Part shown: positions 46,883 through 55,158 of the stretch, in pieces
Layout of the letters: each line of letters starts with the position of its first letter
Numbering within the stretch: position 1 is the stretch's first letter
Made by a program: the position numbers and the translations under genes
Origin: Spirosoma utsteinense
GTDB taxonomy: Bacteria; Bacteroidota; Bacteroidia; Cytophagales; Spirosomataceae
NCBI RefSeq assembly: GCF_014282275.1
Contig: NZ_VFIA01000015.1
Coordinates: forward strand, 62,001 to 126,000
Reading direction: 5' to 3'
DNA length: 64,000 bases
Notes under the pieces: generated by a model
Databases searched by the model: none
Seen by the model: the letters and a program-made list of their open reading frames with translations, nothing else
What the model was told of the DNA's origin: nothing

Positions 46883-46910
46883 CGGACAGTTTTTGTCCGA
46901 AAGCGGACAA
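46883..46910 (+). promoter_or_regulatory. Palindromic activator sites (TGTCCG/CGGACA) upstream of sigma-54 promoter
   Basis: Three alternating half-sites: CGGACA (46883-46888), TGTCCG (46894-46899), CGGACA (46904-46909). The last two form an 18-bp perfect palindrome TTGTCCGAAAGCGGACAA (46893-46910). The palindrome centre lies about 76 bp before the -12 box, a typical place for an NtrC-type enhancer. The binding protein is most likely the regulator at 43575; inferred. Confidence 0.7.
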
Positions 46911-46963
46911 CCTTTGGGAAGAGGTATGGTATAATAGCTTAACTGACAGGTATTTATCAAAAG

Positions 46964-46978
46964 TGGCACGGCGTTGGC
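46964..46978 (+). promoter_or_regulatory. Sigma-54 promoter of the ABC exporter operon
   Basis: TGGCACGGCGTTGGC has the invariant GG (46965-46966) and GC (46977-46978) separated by exactly 10 bp, and a perfect TGGCAC -24 box. The -12 box is TGGC instead of TTGC. It lies 75 bp before the HlyD start codon. Confidence 0.72.
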
Positions 46979-47053
46979 TCCATTTAAGGAAAACGGAGGA
47001 GTTCAAGATACCTGTTTGCTCTTTCACGCTGTAACATTTCACCTTTTATTAAA

Positions 47054-48304
47054 ATGGATCGCACCTTACCCAAACGCTTCTGGACGAGCCAGCGCCTGAT
47101 ACTTTCCGGCGGCAGTGCGTTGCTTATCGGTCTGCTCGCCTATACCTTTTTCTTTGCCGACCGTCGCTCGAAACTGAACGTTGAAAAAGACAAAATCACC
47201 ATTTCGAACGTGTCAACGGGTCCATTTGAGGATTTCATTGCCGTTACGGGCGTGGTGCAGCCGCTCAAAACCATTCGGCTCGATGCCATCGCTGGTGGGT
47301 ATGTGACCCAGAAACTGGTAGAAGGGGGTAGCATGGTAAAACAGGGTGAAATATTGCTCCGTCTCGAAAACCAGAATCTTAAGCTTACCTTCCTGCAACA
47401 GGAAACCGAAGCCAGCCGACTCGTCAACGACCTGCAGAACACCCGGCAGCGGCTGAAAGTAGAACGGTACCAGCTCCGCCGGACGCTTTCTGAACTCGAC
47501 TATCAACTCGAACAGTTAAAAGACACCTACGACCGGCAGGCCAAACTCTTCGCCGATAAGGTGATCTCAGAACAGGATTACCTGAAAGCGAAACGCGATT
47601 ATGAAGGGCTCAACGAGCGCCGTAAAATTGAAATCGAATCGCAGAAGTACCAGGACGAAAACGCCAAAACGCAGATCCGGCAACTTGAAGAAACCCTTTT
47701 CCGTACGCAGAAAAACGTATCTCTCTGGCAGCAAACGCTTGAAAATCTGGTCGTGAAAGCGCCCGTCTCGGGTATGCTCAGCACCATGGACGTGGAGGTT
47801 GGTTCGAACATCAATCAGGGCCAGAACATTGGCCAGATCGATGACCTGAATGGATTCAAGATGCGCGTTGGTGTCGATGAACACTACATCAGCCGGGTGT
47901 TTCCGGGTCTGAAAGGGTCGTTTGAATTCAATGGAAAAACACACGAACTGGAAATCAAACGGGTTTATCCGGAGGTGAAAAGCGGTCGGTTCGAGGTAGA
48001 TATGACATTTCCCACTGGTACGCCGGAAGGCATCAAGCGCGGCCAGTCGTCGCCTATTCAGCTGGAATTGGGTAAAGCGGCCAAAGCCACCCTGATTCCC
48101 GTTGGCGGCTTCTTCTCCGACACGGGCGGCAACTGGGTCTATGTCGTAGACAAGTCATCGGGCAAGCGGGCCGTCAAGCGAAACATAACGCTGGGCCGTA
48201 AAAACCCGGAATTTTATGAGGTCCTGGAGGGCCTGCAACCCGGCGAGCAGGTCATCACAAGCAGTTACGAGAATTTCGGGGACAATGAGGTGTTGGAGTT
48301 TTGA
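47054..48304 (+). CDS. HlyD-family periplasmic adaptor (efflux membrane fusion protein)
   Basis: A 416-residue adaptor. One membrane anchor (about 16-34) is followed by the lipoyl-like half TGVVQPLKTIRLDAIAGGYV, a long coiled coil (about 105-215) rich in Leu/Gln/Glu, the second lipoyl half (APVSGMLSTMDVEVGSNINQ) and the beta-barrel domain ending near QVITSSYENFGD. It should link the inner-membrane MacB-type permeases to an outer-membrane channel, which is not in this window. First gene of the exporter operon, driven by the sigma-54 promoter upstream. Confidence 0.91.
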   Translation: MDRTLPKRFWTSQRLILSGGSALLIGLLAYTFFFADRRSKLNVEKDKITISNVSTGPFEDFIAVTGVVQPLKTIRLDAIAGGYVTQKLVEGGSMVKQGEILLRLENQNLKLTFLQQETEASRLVNDLQNTRQRLKVERYQLRRTLSELDYQLEQLKDTYDRQAKLFADKVISEQDYLKAKRDYEGLNERRKIEIESQKYQDENAKTQIRQLEETLFRTQKNVSLWQQTLENLVVKAPVSGMLSTMDVEVGSNINQGQNIGQIDDLNGFKMRVGVDEHYISRVFPGLKGSFEFNGKTHELEIKRVYPEVKSGRFEVDMTFPTGTPEGIKRGQSSPIQLELGKAAKATLIPVGGFFSDTGGNWVYVVDKSSGKRAVKRNITLGRKNPEFYEVLEGLQPGEQVITSSYENFGDNEVLEF

Positions 48305-48391
48305 GAGGGGAGGGGAGTAGAGGGACGAAAGGGAGGAGGGGAGGAAAGGAGGAAGGAGTAGAGGAGGAAGGAGTAGAGGAGGAAGGAGTAG
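48302..48391 (+). repeat. Purine-rich tract with three 15-bp tandem units (left arm)
   Basis: From the adaptor stop codon on, almost only G and A occur for 90 bases. It ends in three exact copies of AGGAGGAAGGAGTAG (48347-48391). It flanks the four-helix-bundle gene on its 3' side and mirrors the pyrimidine-rich tract at 48845. Confidence 0.8.
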
Positions 48392-48433
48392 TGGTGGATT
48401 CAGTTATCTTGATTTCTCTTTTCTCCAGTTATT

Positions 48434-48796
48434 TCAGCTAAACTTCTCTAGTCTTACCTTGATCAAATTTTGAAGCATGGAGGAAATCAGGCGGCTTTTA
48501 TCCAGTAACTCCTGGCCAGTCACAGCATCAATAATATTGACTGCAATGGCTAAATGGATCTGAGTTCGTAGTTCGCCATTAGACCCTTTGGCAATACGCA
48601 GGTAACGTATAAACTCTTTGTTTGTGTGTCGCTCATAGCCTTCGGCAACATTTGAAGGGACTGAAACGGAACAGCGTCTCATTTGATCTCTTAACCCATA
48701 ATCAGTGCAAGTCGCTAATAACTTATACATATTGATTGCCTGGGCAAGTCCTTCTTGCCAGACAAAGAGGTCTTCAAACTTTTCAATTTTTGCCAT
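48434..48796 (-). CDS. Four-helix bundle protein (S23/IVP-like)
   Basis: A 120-residue helical protein from ATG 48796 (MAKIEKFEDLFVWQEG). The blocks DLFVWQEGLAQAINMYKLL, LRDQMRRCSVSVPSNVAEGY and RYLRIAKGSNGELRTQIHLA are diagnostic of the family first found in 23S rRNA intervening sequences and related to Avd of diversity-generating retroelements. Function of free-standing members is unknown. It is on the opposite strand in the middle of the exporter operon, bracketed by purine/pyrimidine arms, as if inserted as a cassette. A longer frame running upstream to 49300 overlaps the ABC ATPase and is not real. Confidence 0.88.
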   Translation of the reverse strand: MAKIEKFEDLFVWQEGLAQAINMYKLLATCTDYGLRDQMRRCSVSVPSNVAEGYERHTNKEFIRYLRIAKGSNGELRTQIHLAIAVNIIDAVTGQELLDKSRLISSMLQNLIKVRLEKFS

Positions 48797-48844
48797 AATC
48801 TGGAGGTAGTAAACGGTGGTTTCGAAGCTAAAGTAGTGAATTTC

Positions 48845-48877
48845 TTTACTCCTTTTCTGCCTTCCTCCTTCTCTCCT
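48845..48877 (-). repeat. Pyrimidine-rich tract (right arm of cassette)
   Basis: CT-rich on the plus strand; its reverse complement contains GGAGAGAAGGAGGAAGG and AAAGGAGTAAAG, similar to the left tract at 48302. It thus forms an imperfect inverted pair around the four-helix-bundle gene, 12 bp before the ABC ATPase start. Confidence 0.65.
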
Positions 48878-48889
48878 TAAAGACAGACA

Positions 48890-49567
48890 ATGATCCAGAC
48901 AATTAACCTTCAAAAGCTCTTCTCGACCGAAGAAGTAGAGACCACCGCCCTCAATGGCATCAACATGGATGTTAAAGACGGGGAATTTGTCGCCATCATG
49001 GGGCCGTCGGGCTGCGGTAAATCCACCCTGCTCAACATCCTCGGCCTGCTCGACAATCCCAGCGATGGAGATTACAACTTCTACGGTACCGAAGTGGCCC
49101 GGATGACCGAGCGGCAGCGGGCACAGCTTCGCAAAGGCTCCATCGGGTTCGTGTTTCAGAGCTTCAACCTGATCGACGAACTGACGGTGTACGAAAACGT
49201 AGAGCTGCCGTTGCTGTACCTGAAAACACCCCCCGAGGAGCGTAAAAAGCGGGTAGAAGAAGCTCTGGAACGGATGAGCATCATGCACCGGCGCAATCAC
49301 TTCCCGCAGCAGCTGTCAGGCGGTCAGCAGCAACGGACGGCCATTGCCCGGGCCGTTGTGGCCAAACCCAAGCTGATCCTGGCCGATGAACCGACGGGTA
49401 ACCTCGACTCGAAGAATGGCGAGGAAGTAATGAAACTGCTGGGTGAACTGAACGACGAAGGCACCACCATCATCATGGTTACACACTCACCCTACGACGC
49501 CGGTTTCGCGCATCGTATCGTGAATCTGTTCGACGGTAAAGTAGTAACCGAGAATTTTCACGTGTAA
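48890..49567 (+). CDS. ABC transporter ATP-binding protein, MacB/LolD type
   Basis: A 225-residue ATPase that powers the permeases of this operon. Walker [10 protein letters not shown] (38-46), Q-loop Gln90, signature LSGGQQQR (142-149), Walker B with DEP (166-168) and the H-loop region VTHSP are all intact. The [11 protein letters not shown] pattern after Walker B is typical of the MacB/LolD group, which drives mechanotransmission rather than substrate passage through the membrane. It is the only ATPase for three permeases. Confidence 0.95.
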   Translation: MIQTINLQKLFSTEEVETTALNGINMDVKDGEFVAIMGPSGCGKSTLLNILGLLDNPSDGDYNFYGTEVARMTERQRAQLRKGSIGFVFQSFNLIDELTVYENVELPLLYLKTPPEERKKRVEEALERMSIMHRRNHFPQQLSGGQQQRTAIARAVVAKPKLILADEPTGNLDSKNGEEVMKLLGELNDEGTTIIMVTHSPYDAGFAHRIVNLFDGKVVTENFHV

Positions 49568-49569
49568 TT

Positions 49570-49678
49570 GAAGAGGAAGGAGGAAAGGGAAGAGATGGAG
49601 GAAAGGAGGAAAGGGATTGCTGACGCCAGTTCCCTCTTCCCTTCCCTTTCCTCCTTCCTCCCCCTCTTCCCCCCCTCA
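49570..49678. repeat. Purine/pyrimidine inverted repeat without a gene
   Basis: A purine-only run (49570-49616) and a pyrimidine-only run (49631 to about 49678) flank 14 bases. They contain an 18-bp perfect inverted repeat, GGAAGGAGGAAAGGGAAG (49575-49592) and its complement (49641-49658). Composition matches the arms around the four-helix-bundle gene. The permease start lies just after, so the leader RNA may fold back here. Confidence 0.82.
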
Positions 49679-49681
49679 TCT

Positions 49682-52057
49682 ATGTTTCGCAACTACCTCA
49701 AAATCGCGTTTCGGAGTTTGATGAAGAACAAACTCTACTCGTCTATCAACGTTTTTGGGCTGGCGTTGGGCATGGCGTGCAGCTTGCTGATTGGCCTTTG
49801 GGTGAAAGATGAACTGAGCTATGATCGCTTCCTGAAGGACGCGGAGAGCATCCATTATGTGCGGGTCAATTTTCCCTACAATGGCGAAACGGTTACCAAC
49901 AACATTACCCCCGGACCACTGCAGGAAGCCATTGCGAAAGACGTACCGGAGGTAGCGGCTGTAACGAAATTTAACTGGGGCGATGAACGCTTGATTAAGG
50001 TAGGCGAAACAGCTGCAAAAGAAAAAGGGCATTTTGCCACCGACGATTTTTTCGGTGTCTTCGATCTGCCGGTTCTGGCGGGCAAACCTAAAGCCGCTTT
50101 AGCACAGCCCAACCAGATTATTGTTACCCGGAAATTAGCGGAGAAATACTTTCCGGCTACGGCTGGTCAGTATCAGCTGGTCCTCGGCAAAACCCTACAG
50201 CTCAATAACGACAAGTTTTATGTAGTTGGGGCAGTTCTGGAGAATTTGCCGACCAATTCCACGCTCCAGTTCGATTGGCTGGTGAACTGGAAAGAGCAGG
50301 AACAGGACTGGATGAAAACCTGGGGAAACACCTCGTTCAGTACGTACGTCCGTCTGAAGCCAAAGACAACCCTAGCGCAGGCTGAAATGGCGATGAAGGA
50401 TATTTATCCGCGTTTAGCCGGGAAGAATTTCGAAACGGGTGTACCTGTTCTTCAACCCATCACCGATCTGCACCTGTACGCCGATTACAAAAATGGTCAA
50501 TCTGTAGGCGGGCGAATCGAGTATGTGCGGATTTTTGCCATCGTCGCGCTGTTTATTCTGCTGATTGCCTGCATCAACTTCATGAACCTGGCCACAGCAC
50601 AGTCGGCGATGCGGGCGAAGGAGGTAGGTGTCCGGAAAGTGGTTGGTGCGTTGCGCTCATCTTTAATCGGGCAGTTCCTGAGCGAGTCAATCCTAACGAG
50701 TTTACTGGCCGTTGTGCTGGCTCTCGGTCTGGTCTGGTGTGTATTGCCCACCTTCAACGAGGTATTCGGGAAGCAACTAACGCTCAACCTCGCCGAGCCA
50801 ATGCTCTGGCTCATTATGTTGGTTCTGGTTCTGATAACAGGCTTTCTGTCGGGAAGTTACCCAGCACTGTTCCTGTCCTCGCTTCAGCCCATAAAAATTC
50901 TGAAAGGCGTCCGGCTACAGTTCGGTTCCGGGCCGGCCCTGTTCCGGCGGACGTTGGTAGTCTTTCAGTTTTCACTCTCAATTTTCCTGATTGTAGGCAT
51001 GCTGGCGGTGGGTCGGCAGATGAATTACCTGCGTACGAAGAATCTTGGTCTGGACCGCGAAAATGTGGTGTATATCCCCCTGGAAGGTGAAATTGCAAAC
51101 CCCAAAAAGCTAGAGACATTCCGGCAGGAAGTTATGCGCCAGCCAACCATTGTGTCGGCAACAACGACCATGGCCCTACCGGTCAATGTACAGGGCTCGT
51201 CGGGCGATCTGAGCTGGCCGGGTAAAGACCCGAACCTGCAAACCAATGTGTCGTGCATGTTCGTTGGGGGTGACTTTACTAAAACGATGAACATCAAGCT
51301 GGTCGATGGACGCGATTTCAACCTGGACAGCCCCGCCGACTCATCAAATTACATCATCAATGAAACGGCGGCCAAACTAATGCAGATGAAAGACCCCGTT
51401 GGCAAGGAGGTGAATTTCTGGATGGGTACCGGCCGGATTATAGGGGTCATGAAAGACTTTCACCTGAACTCGCTGCATCAGGCCATTACTCCCCTGATCC
51501 TGTGTTTCGACGGTCGCAACACCAGCTACCTGCTCGTAAAAACCCGGGCCGGACAAACGCAGCAGGCCGTTGCCGACCTCAACCAGTTATCGAAGCAGTT
51601 CAATCCCAATTACCCGTTTACGTACCATTTTATCGATGAAGAATACGAGAGTTTGTACCGAAGCGAGCAGCAGGTGCATACGCTGGTCAACTATTTCGGT
51701 ATGCTGGCCATTTTGATCTCCTGCCTGGGCTTATTCGGACTGGCTGCGTTCACTGCCGAGCAGCGCACCAAAGAAATTGGCGTGCGTAAAGTGCTGGGGG
51801 CCAGCGTGTCGAACATCGTTGGCCTGTTATCGATAGATTTCCTGAAACTGGTGTTGATTGCGCTTGTGCTGGCTACCCCGCTAGCCTGGTGGGCCATGAG
51901 CAAATGGCTGGGAACCTTCGCGTATCGGGAAGACCTGAGCTGGTGGATTTTCGGGGTAGCCGGTACACTGGCCATCCTGATTGCCTTCCTGACAGTAAGT
52001 TACCAAAGCATAAAAGCCGCCCTGATGAACCCCGTAACCAGCCTCCGAAGCGAATAA
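49682..52057 (+). CDS. FtsX/MacB-type ABC permease 1
   Basis: A 791-residue permease from ATG 49682 (MFRNYLKIAFRSLMKNKLYSS); the frame is open to 49568 but that part is the GA/CT repeat. An N-terminal membrane segment (about 20-40), a large periplasmic domain (about 50-270), three more segments, then a second half with a similar domain and FtsX-type segments (from about 680). The C-terminal block EQRTKEIGVRKVLGAS and the closing NPVTSLRSE are typical of Bacteroidota paralogues. It should pair with the ATPase just upstream; it is one of three alternative or heterodimeric permeases. Confidence 0.93.
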   Translation: MFRNYLKIAFRSLMKNKLYSSINVFGLALGMACSLLIGLWVKDELSYDRFLKDAESIHYVRVNFPYNGETVTNNITPGPLQEAIAKDVPEVAAVTKFNWGDERLIKVGETAAKEKGHFATDDFFGVFDLPVLAGKPKAALAQPNQIIVTRKLAEKYFPATAGQYQLVLGKTLQLNNDKFYVVGAVLENLPTNSTLQFDWLVNWKEQEQDWMKTWGNTSFSTYVRLKPKTTLAQAEMAMKDIYPRLAGKNFETGVPVLQPITDLHLYADYKNGQSVGGRIEYVRIFAIVALFILLIACINFMNLATAQSAMRAKEVGVRKVVGALRSSLIGQFLSESILTSLLAVVLALGLVWCVLPTFNEVFGKQLTLNLAEPMLWLIMLVLVLITGFLSGSYPALFLSSLQPIKILKGVRLQFGSGPALFRRTLVVFQFSLSIFLIVGMLAVGRQMNYLRTKNLGLDRENVVYIPLEGEIANPKKLETFRQEVMRQPTIVSATTTMALPVNVQGSSGDLSWPGKDPNLQTNVSCMFVGGDFTKTMNIKLVDGRDFNLDSPADSSNYIINETAAKLMQMKDPVGKEVNFWMGTGRIIGVMKDFHLNSLHQAITPLILCFDGRNTSYLLVKTRAGQTQQAVADLNQLSKQFNPNYPFTYHFIDEEYESLYRSEQQVHTLVNYFGMLAILISCLGLFGLAAFTAEQRTKEIGVRKVLGASVSNIVGLLSIDFLKLVLIALVLATPLAWWAMSKWLGTFAYREDLSWWIFGVAGTLAILIAFLTVSYQSIKAALMNPVTSLRSE

Positions 52058-52112
52058 CGTAGAGACCGGTCCGTCGCGGGTGACCCCTGGCGTCTCGGCA
52101 TCCGAATGGCGT

Positions 52113-52565
52113 CTAAACTAAAAAATCATTCAGATCGAGAGCCAGAATATCGGTGAATGACGACTCGGTGGTCAGGCCACCATCGCCGAAGCGATACCGA
52201 AGCCATGTACTGGTGTGATAATCATAGATGAATCCTTCACGGATACCGTACAGGTCATCATCTATAAGCTGAATTACTTTTCTAAGGTCGCCTTTTAGCC
52301 CGGCGGTATGGCATATTTCAATAATAACAGGTGTTTGAGCGGCCTGATTATCTCGTAGCGATATGTCTGGTACCTGGCTGGCTTTGCCTTCGTCAAGCAT
52401 TGTTTCGGGCAGGGGTTCCAGATGAATTGCCTTTTCGCGATAGAAAAGTACGCCCAGCCCCGTAGTGAGTTTGGCGATAATGCGCTGGTGATCAGCCGGA
52501 GCCCAGACACCCTGGTCTTCACCGGCAATGAAAGGGTCATTTACAGCAGGGAAGTACATATCCAT
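52113..52565 (-). CDS. Hypothetical protein, weakly Uma2/PD-(D/E)XK-like
   Basis: A 150-residue soluble protein, no signal peptide. The segments VPDISLRDNQAAQTPVIIEI and LRKVIQLIDDDLYGIREGFI faintly recall Uma2-type nuclease-fold proteins (PD, then VxEI, then a helix with Lys and a Tyr near GVPEYW-like position), but the Lys of the motif is uncertain. It is read opposite to the exporter operon and fills the gap between permeases 1 and 2, so it is probably a later insertion. ATG at 52559 is an alternative start. Function unknown. Confidence 0.55.
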   Translation of the reverse strand: MDMYFPAVNDPFIAGEDQGVWAPADHQRIIAKLTTGLGVLFYREKAIHLEPLPETMLDEGKASQVPDISLRDNQAAQTPVIIEICHTAGLKGDLRKVIQLIDDDLYGIREGFIYDYHTSTWLRYRFGDGGLTTESSFTDILALDLNDFLV

Positions 52566-52595
52566 CAGATTTACACAAACTTACCATAATCATTC

Positions 52596-55013
52596 ATGTT
52601 CCGCAATTACCTGAAAGTCGCCTTTAGAACGCTCTGGAAACACCGCTCGCATACGTTTATCAACGTCGTGGGCCTATCGGTGGCGTTCGGAACGTGCGTG
52701 TTGTTGTTCCTGACGGCTACCTTTGAGCTATCGTACGATACCTTTCATACGGACGCCGACCGCATCTTCCGGCTAAACTTCCTGGCCTCGGAACGTGACG
52801 GAACATCCAGTCGAAGCGGCACCATGCCGTACGTAATTTCGCCCGCGCTCAAAGCCGAGTTTCCCGAACTGGAAGGCGTTTCCCGATTCTTCGACCGAAC
52901 CTCCAGTGTCCGGCGAAAGGAGCAAACCTCCAACCAGGATGTCCGGCTGGTCGATGCTGATTTTCTGCACATGTTCAGCTTCCCGCTGCTGAAAGGGAAT
53001 CCTAAAACGGCCCTGAACAGCCTGAGCGACATTGTCATCAGTGAGAAGATGGCCCAGGATGTGTTTGGCAAGGAAGATCCCATTGGCAAGCCGCTCGAAC
53101 TGCGTATGATCGGCGCCTGGCAAACCTTTACCGTTACGGCCATTGTGAGTAATGCTCCCCGTAATTCTACGCTTACCTACAATGCGTTCATTCGGAGTGA
53201 AAACTCGGCTGATTATCAGGCTAACAAGAGCCGCTGGGATTTTGGTAACCATGATGTGTACGTAAAGCTGAAGGCCGGTACCGACCCGCAAACGCTGCAA
53301 CGGCGCACGCAGGCCTTCATGGAGAAGTACTTCGCCAAGGATATCAAGCAACAGAAAGAGCAGGGCTATCCAGTCAATGAACTGGGCTTTCAGCGGAGTC
53401 TGTTGCTGATACCCATGCGCGAAGTCCACTATGATACAGAAACCATGAACGGGGAGGCCATCAGCCGGGCTTATATCTACACGCTGATGCTGGTTGGGTT
53501 GTTTATTCTGGCCATTGCCTGCATCAATTTCATTAACCTGACCATTGCCCAGTCGATCACGCGGGCGCGGGAAGTGGGCGTCCGGAAGTCGCTGGGGGCG
53601 CAGCGGAGTCAGCTGTTTGGCCAGATCTGGGGCGAAACGCTGTTACTTTGTGTGGCGGCTCTACTCATCGGATTGGGACTGGCCTATGCCGTTCTGCCTA
53701 CCTTCAACCGCCTGTTCCAGAGCCAGCTGACGATCGATAGTTTCCTGACACCCGGCACCTTGCTGGTAACGGGGCTGGGTTTTCTGCTTATCTCGCTGGT
53801 AGCCGGGGGCTATCCATCCTGGTTCGTGACGCGCTTCAACGCCGTGGAGGTTCTGAAGGGGAGCGTGAAAATGAGCCGCCCGGGGCTGCTGCGCAATTCG
53901 CTCATCGTAACCCAGTTCACCATTGCCTGCCTGCTCATTGTCTGTACGATGATCATTCACCAGCAGATCACTTACCTGCAGCAAAAACCGATGGGGCTCG
54001 ACAAGGATCAGGTAATCAGCGTACCCGTAGGCAACGAACTCAACGGCACTACCGTGCTGAAAGCCATGCGCGACAGACTGGCCAATCAGCCGACCATTGC
54101 TGCCGTGTCGGGGTCGGCGGTAAATATTGGTGCGGGTCTGGATGGTAGTTCGTCGCGGATGATGTTCGGCTTTCAATACGGCAAACGCGACGTTAGCTGC
54201 GACTGGTTGCGGATCGACACCGATTACCTGAAAACGATGGGGGTGAAGCTGATTCAGGGACGCGACTTTAGCCCGGCGTTCAGCACCGATTCCAGTTCAT
54301 CCGTGCTCATTACGCAGAGTATGGCCAAAGCATTGGGTGAAACAAACCCGGTCGGGAAGTACATCAAACCCGACGATAAGGCCTACCAGATCGTGGGTGT
54401 CGTGTCGGACTTCAACCTGTATTCCTTGCATGAGGAAGCCAAGCCCATTACGCTCCAGATGCAGTCAAACCACCCCATTATGTACGTGCTGGTTCGGGTG
54501 AATCCCCAGAATCTGGTCGGCGCGATGGAAGCGGTAAAAGCCGCCTGGAAAACGATAGCGCCGAAGCAGGAATTCATCGGCTCGTTTCTGGATGAAAACA
54601 CCGAGCGCTGGTACCGCAAAGAGCAGCGGCTGGCCACCATTTTCACGTCGGCGGCTGTCATAGCCATCCTGTTGTCGTGCATGGGTCTGTTTTCCATCGC
54701 CCTGATCTCGATTCAGCAGCGGACCAAAGAAATTGGCGTGCGCAAAGTGCTGGGGGCCAGTGTGCCCAGTATCGTTGGACTGCTCTCCAAAGATTTCCTC
54801 AAACTGGTGGTGATCGGCATCTTCATTGCGAGTCCCATTGCGTGGTGGGCCATGAACAAATGGCTACAGGATTTTGCCTACAAGATCGACGTGGAGTGGT
54901 GGGTATTCGTGCTGGCGGGGGTACTGGCCATTGGGATTGCGCTGGCCACGGTAAGCCTTCAGAGCATTCGGGCCGCGTTGATGAATCCCGTAAAGAGCTT
55001 ACGAAGTGAATAA
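52596..55013 (+). CDS. FtsX/MacB-type ABC permease 2
   Basis: An 805-residue permease, same layout as permease 1: N-terminal segment after MFRNYLKVAFRTLWKHRSHT, periplasmic domain, FtsX segments, second half, and the terminal QRTKEIGVRKVLGASVPS, NPVKSLRSE. The first 20 residues and last 100 are close to permease 1, the periplasmic domains are not, so the paralogues have probably diverged in what they handle. It lies 538 bp after permease 1 because of the inserted reverse gene, and is followed by a terminator. Confidence 0.93.
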   Translation: MFRNYLKVAFRTLWKHRSHTFINVVGLSVAFGTCVLLFLTATFELSYDTFHTDADRIFRLNFLASERDGTSSRSGTMPYVISPALKAEFPELEGVSRFFDRTSSVRRKEQTSNQDVRLVDADFLHMFSFPLLKGNPKTALNSLSDIVISEKMAQDVFGKEDPIGKPLELRMIGAWQTFTVTAIVSNAPRNSTLTYNAFIRSENSADYQANKSRWDFGNHDVYVKLKAGTDPQTLQRRTQAFMEKYFAKDIKQQKEQGYPVNELGFQRSLLLIPMREVHYDTETMNGEAISRAYIYTLMLVGLFILAIACINFINLTIAQSITRAREVGVRKSLGAQRSQLFGQIWGETLLLCVAALLIGLGLAYAVLPTFNRLFQSQLTIDSFLTPGTLLVTGLGFLLISLVAGGYPSWFVTRFNAVEVLKGSVKMSRPGLLRNSLIVTQFTIACLLIVCTMIIHQQITYLQQKPMGLDKDQVISVPVGNELNGTTVLKAMRDRLANQPTIAAVSGSAVNIGAGLDGSSSRMMFGFQYGKRDVSCDWLRIDTDYLKTMGVKLIQGRDFSPAFSTDSSSSVLITQSMAKALGETNPVGKYIKPDDKAYQIVGVVSDFNLYSLHEEAKPITLQMQSNHPIMYVLVRVNPQNLVGAMEAVKAAWKTIAPKQEFIGSFLDENTERWYRKEQRLATIFTSAAVIAILLSCMGLFSIALISIQQRTKEIGVRKVLGASVPSIVGLLSKDFLKLVVIGIFIASPIAWWAMNKWLQDFAYKIDVEWWVFVLAGVLAIGIALATVSLQSIRAALMNPVKSLRSE

Positions 55014-55039
55014 GTAATACATTATTAATGGAACATCAG

Positions 55040-55072
55040 AAATGCACACGGGCGGTCCTGTGTGCATTTTTT
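55040..55072 (+). terminator. Terminator after permease 2
   Basis: AAATGCACA (55040-55048) pairs with TGTGCATTT (55061-55069) and continues with a T run; the 12-nt loop is GC-rich and adds a C-G pair at the stem top. Permease 3 therefore is probably not in the same transcript, unless by read-through. Confidence 0.82.
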
Positions 55073-55158
55073 GTTCTTAACATTTTTTAAATGAACGGTT
55101 TATGGTGTCGGTTGTACCTTGCCTATTCAAAAAAATAGCGCCAGTAAGCCAATACGTC

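Noticed and set aside
48434..49300. Minus-strand frame of 288 codons ending in the four-helix-bundle protein
   Set aside because: Its first 170 codons run antisense to the ABC ATPase; only the part from ATG 48796 looks like the family.
48302..49680. Diversity-generating retroelement, suggested by the Avd-like four-helix-bundle protein
   Set aside because: No reverse transcriptase and no template/variable repeat pair is visible in the window; the family also exists outside such systems.
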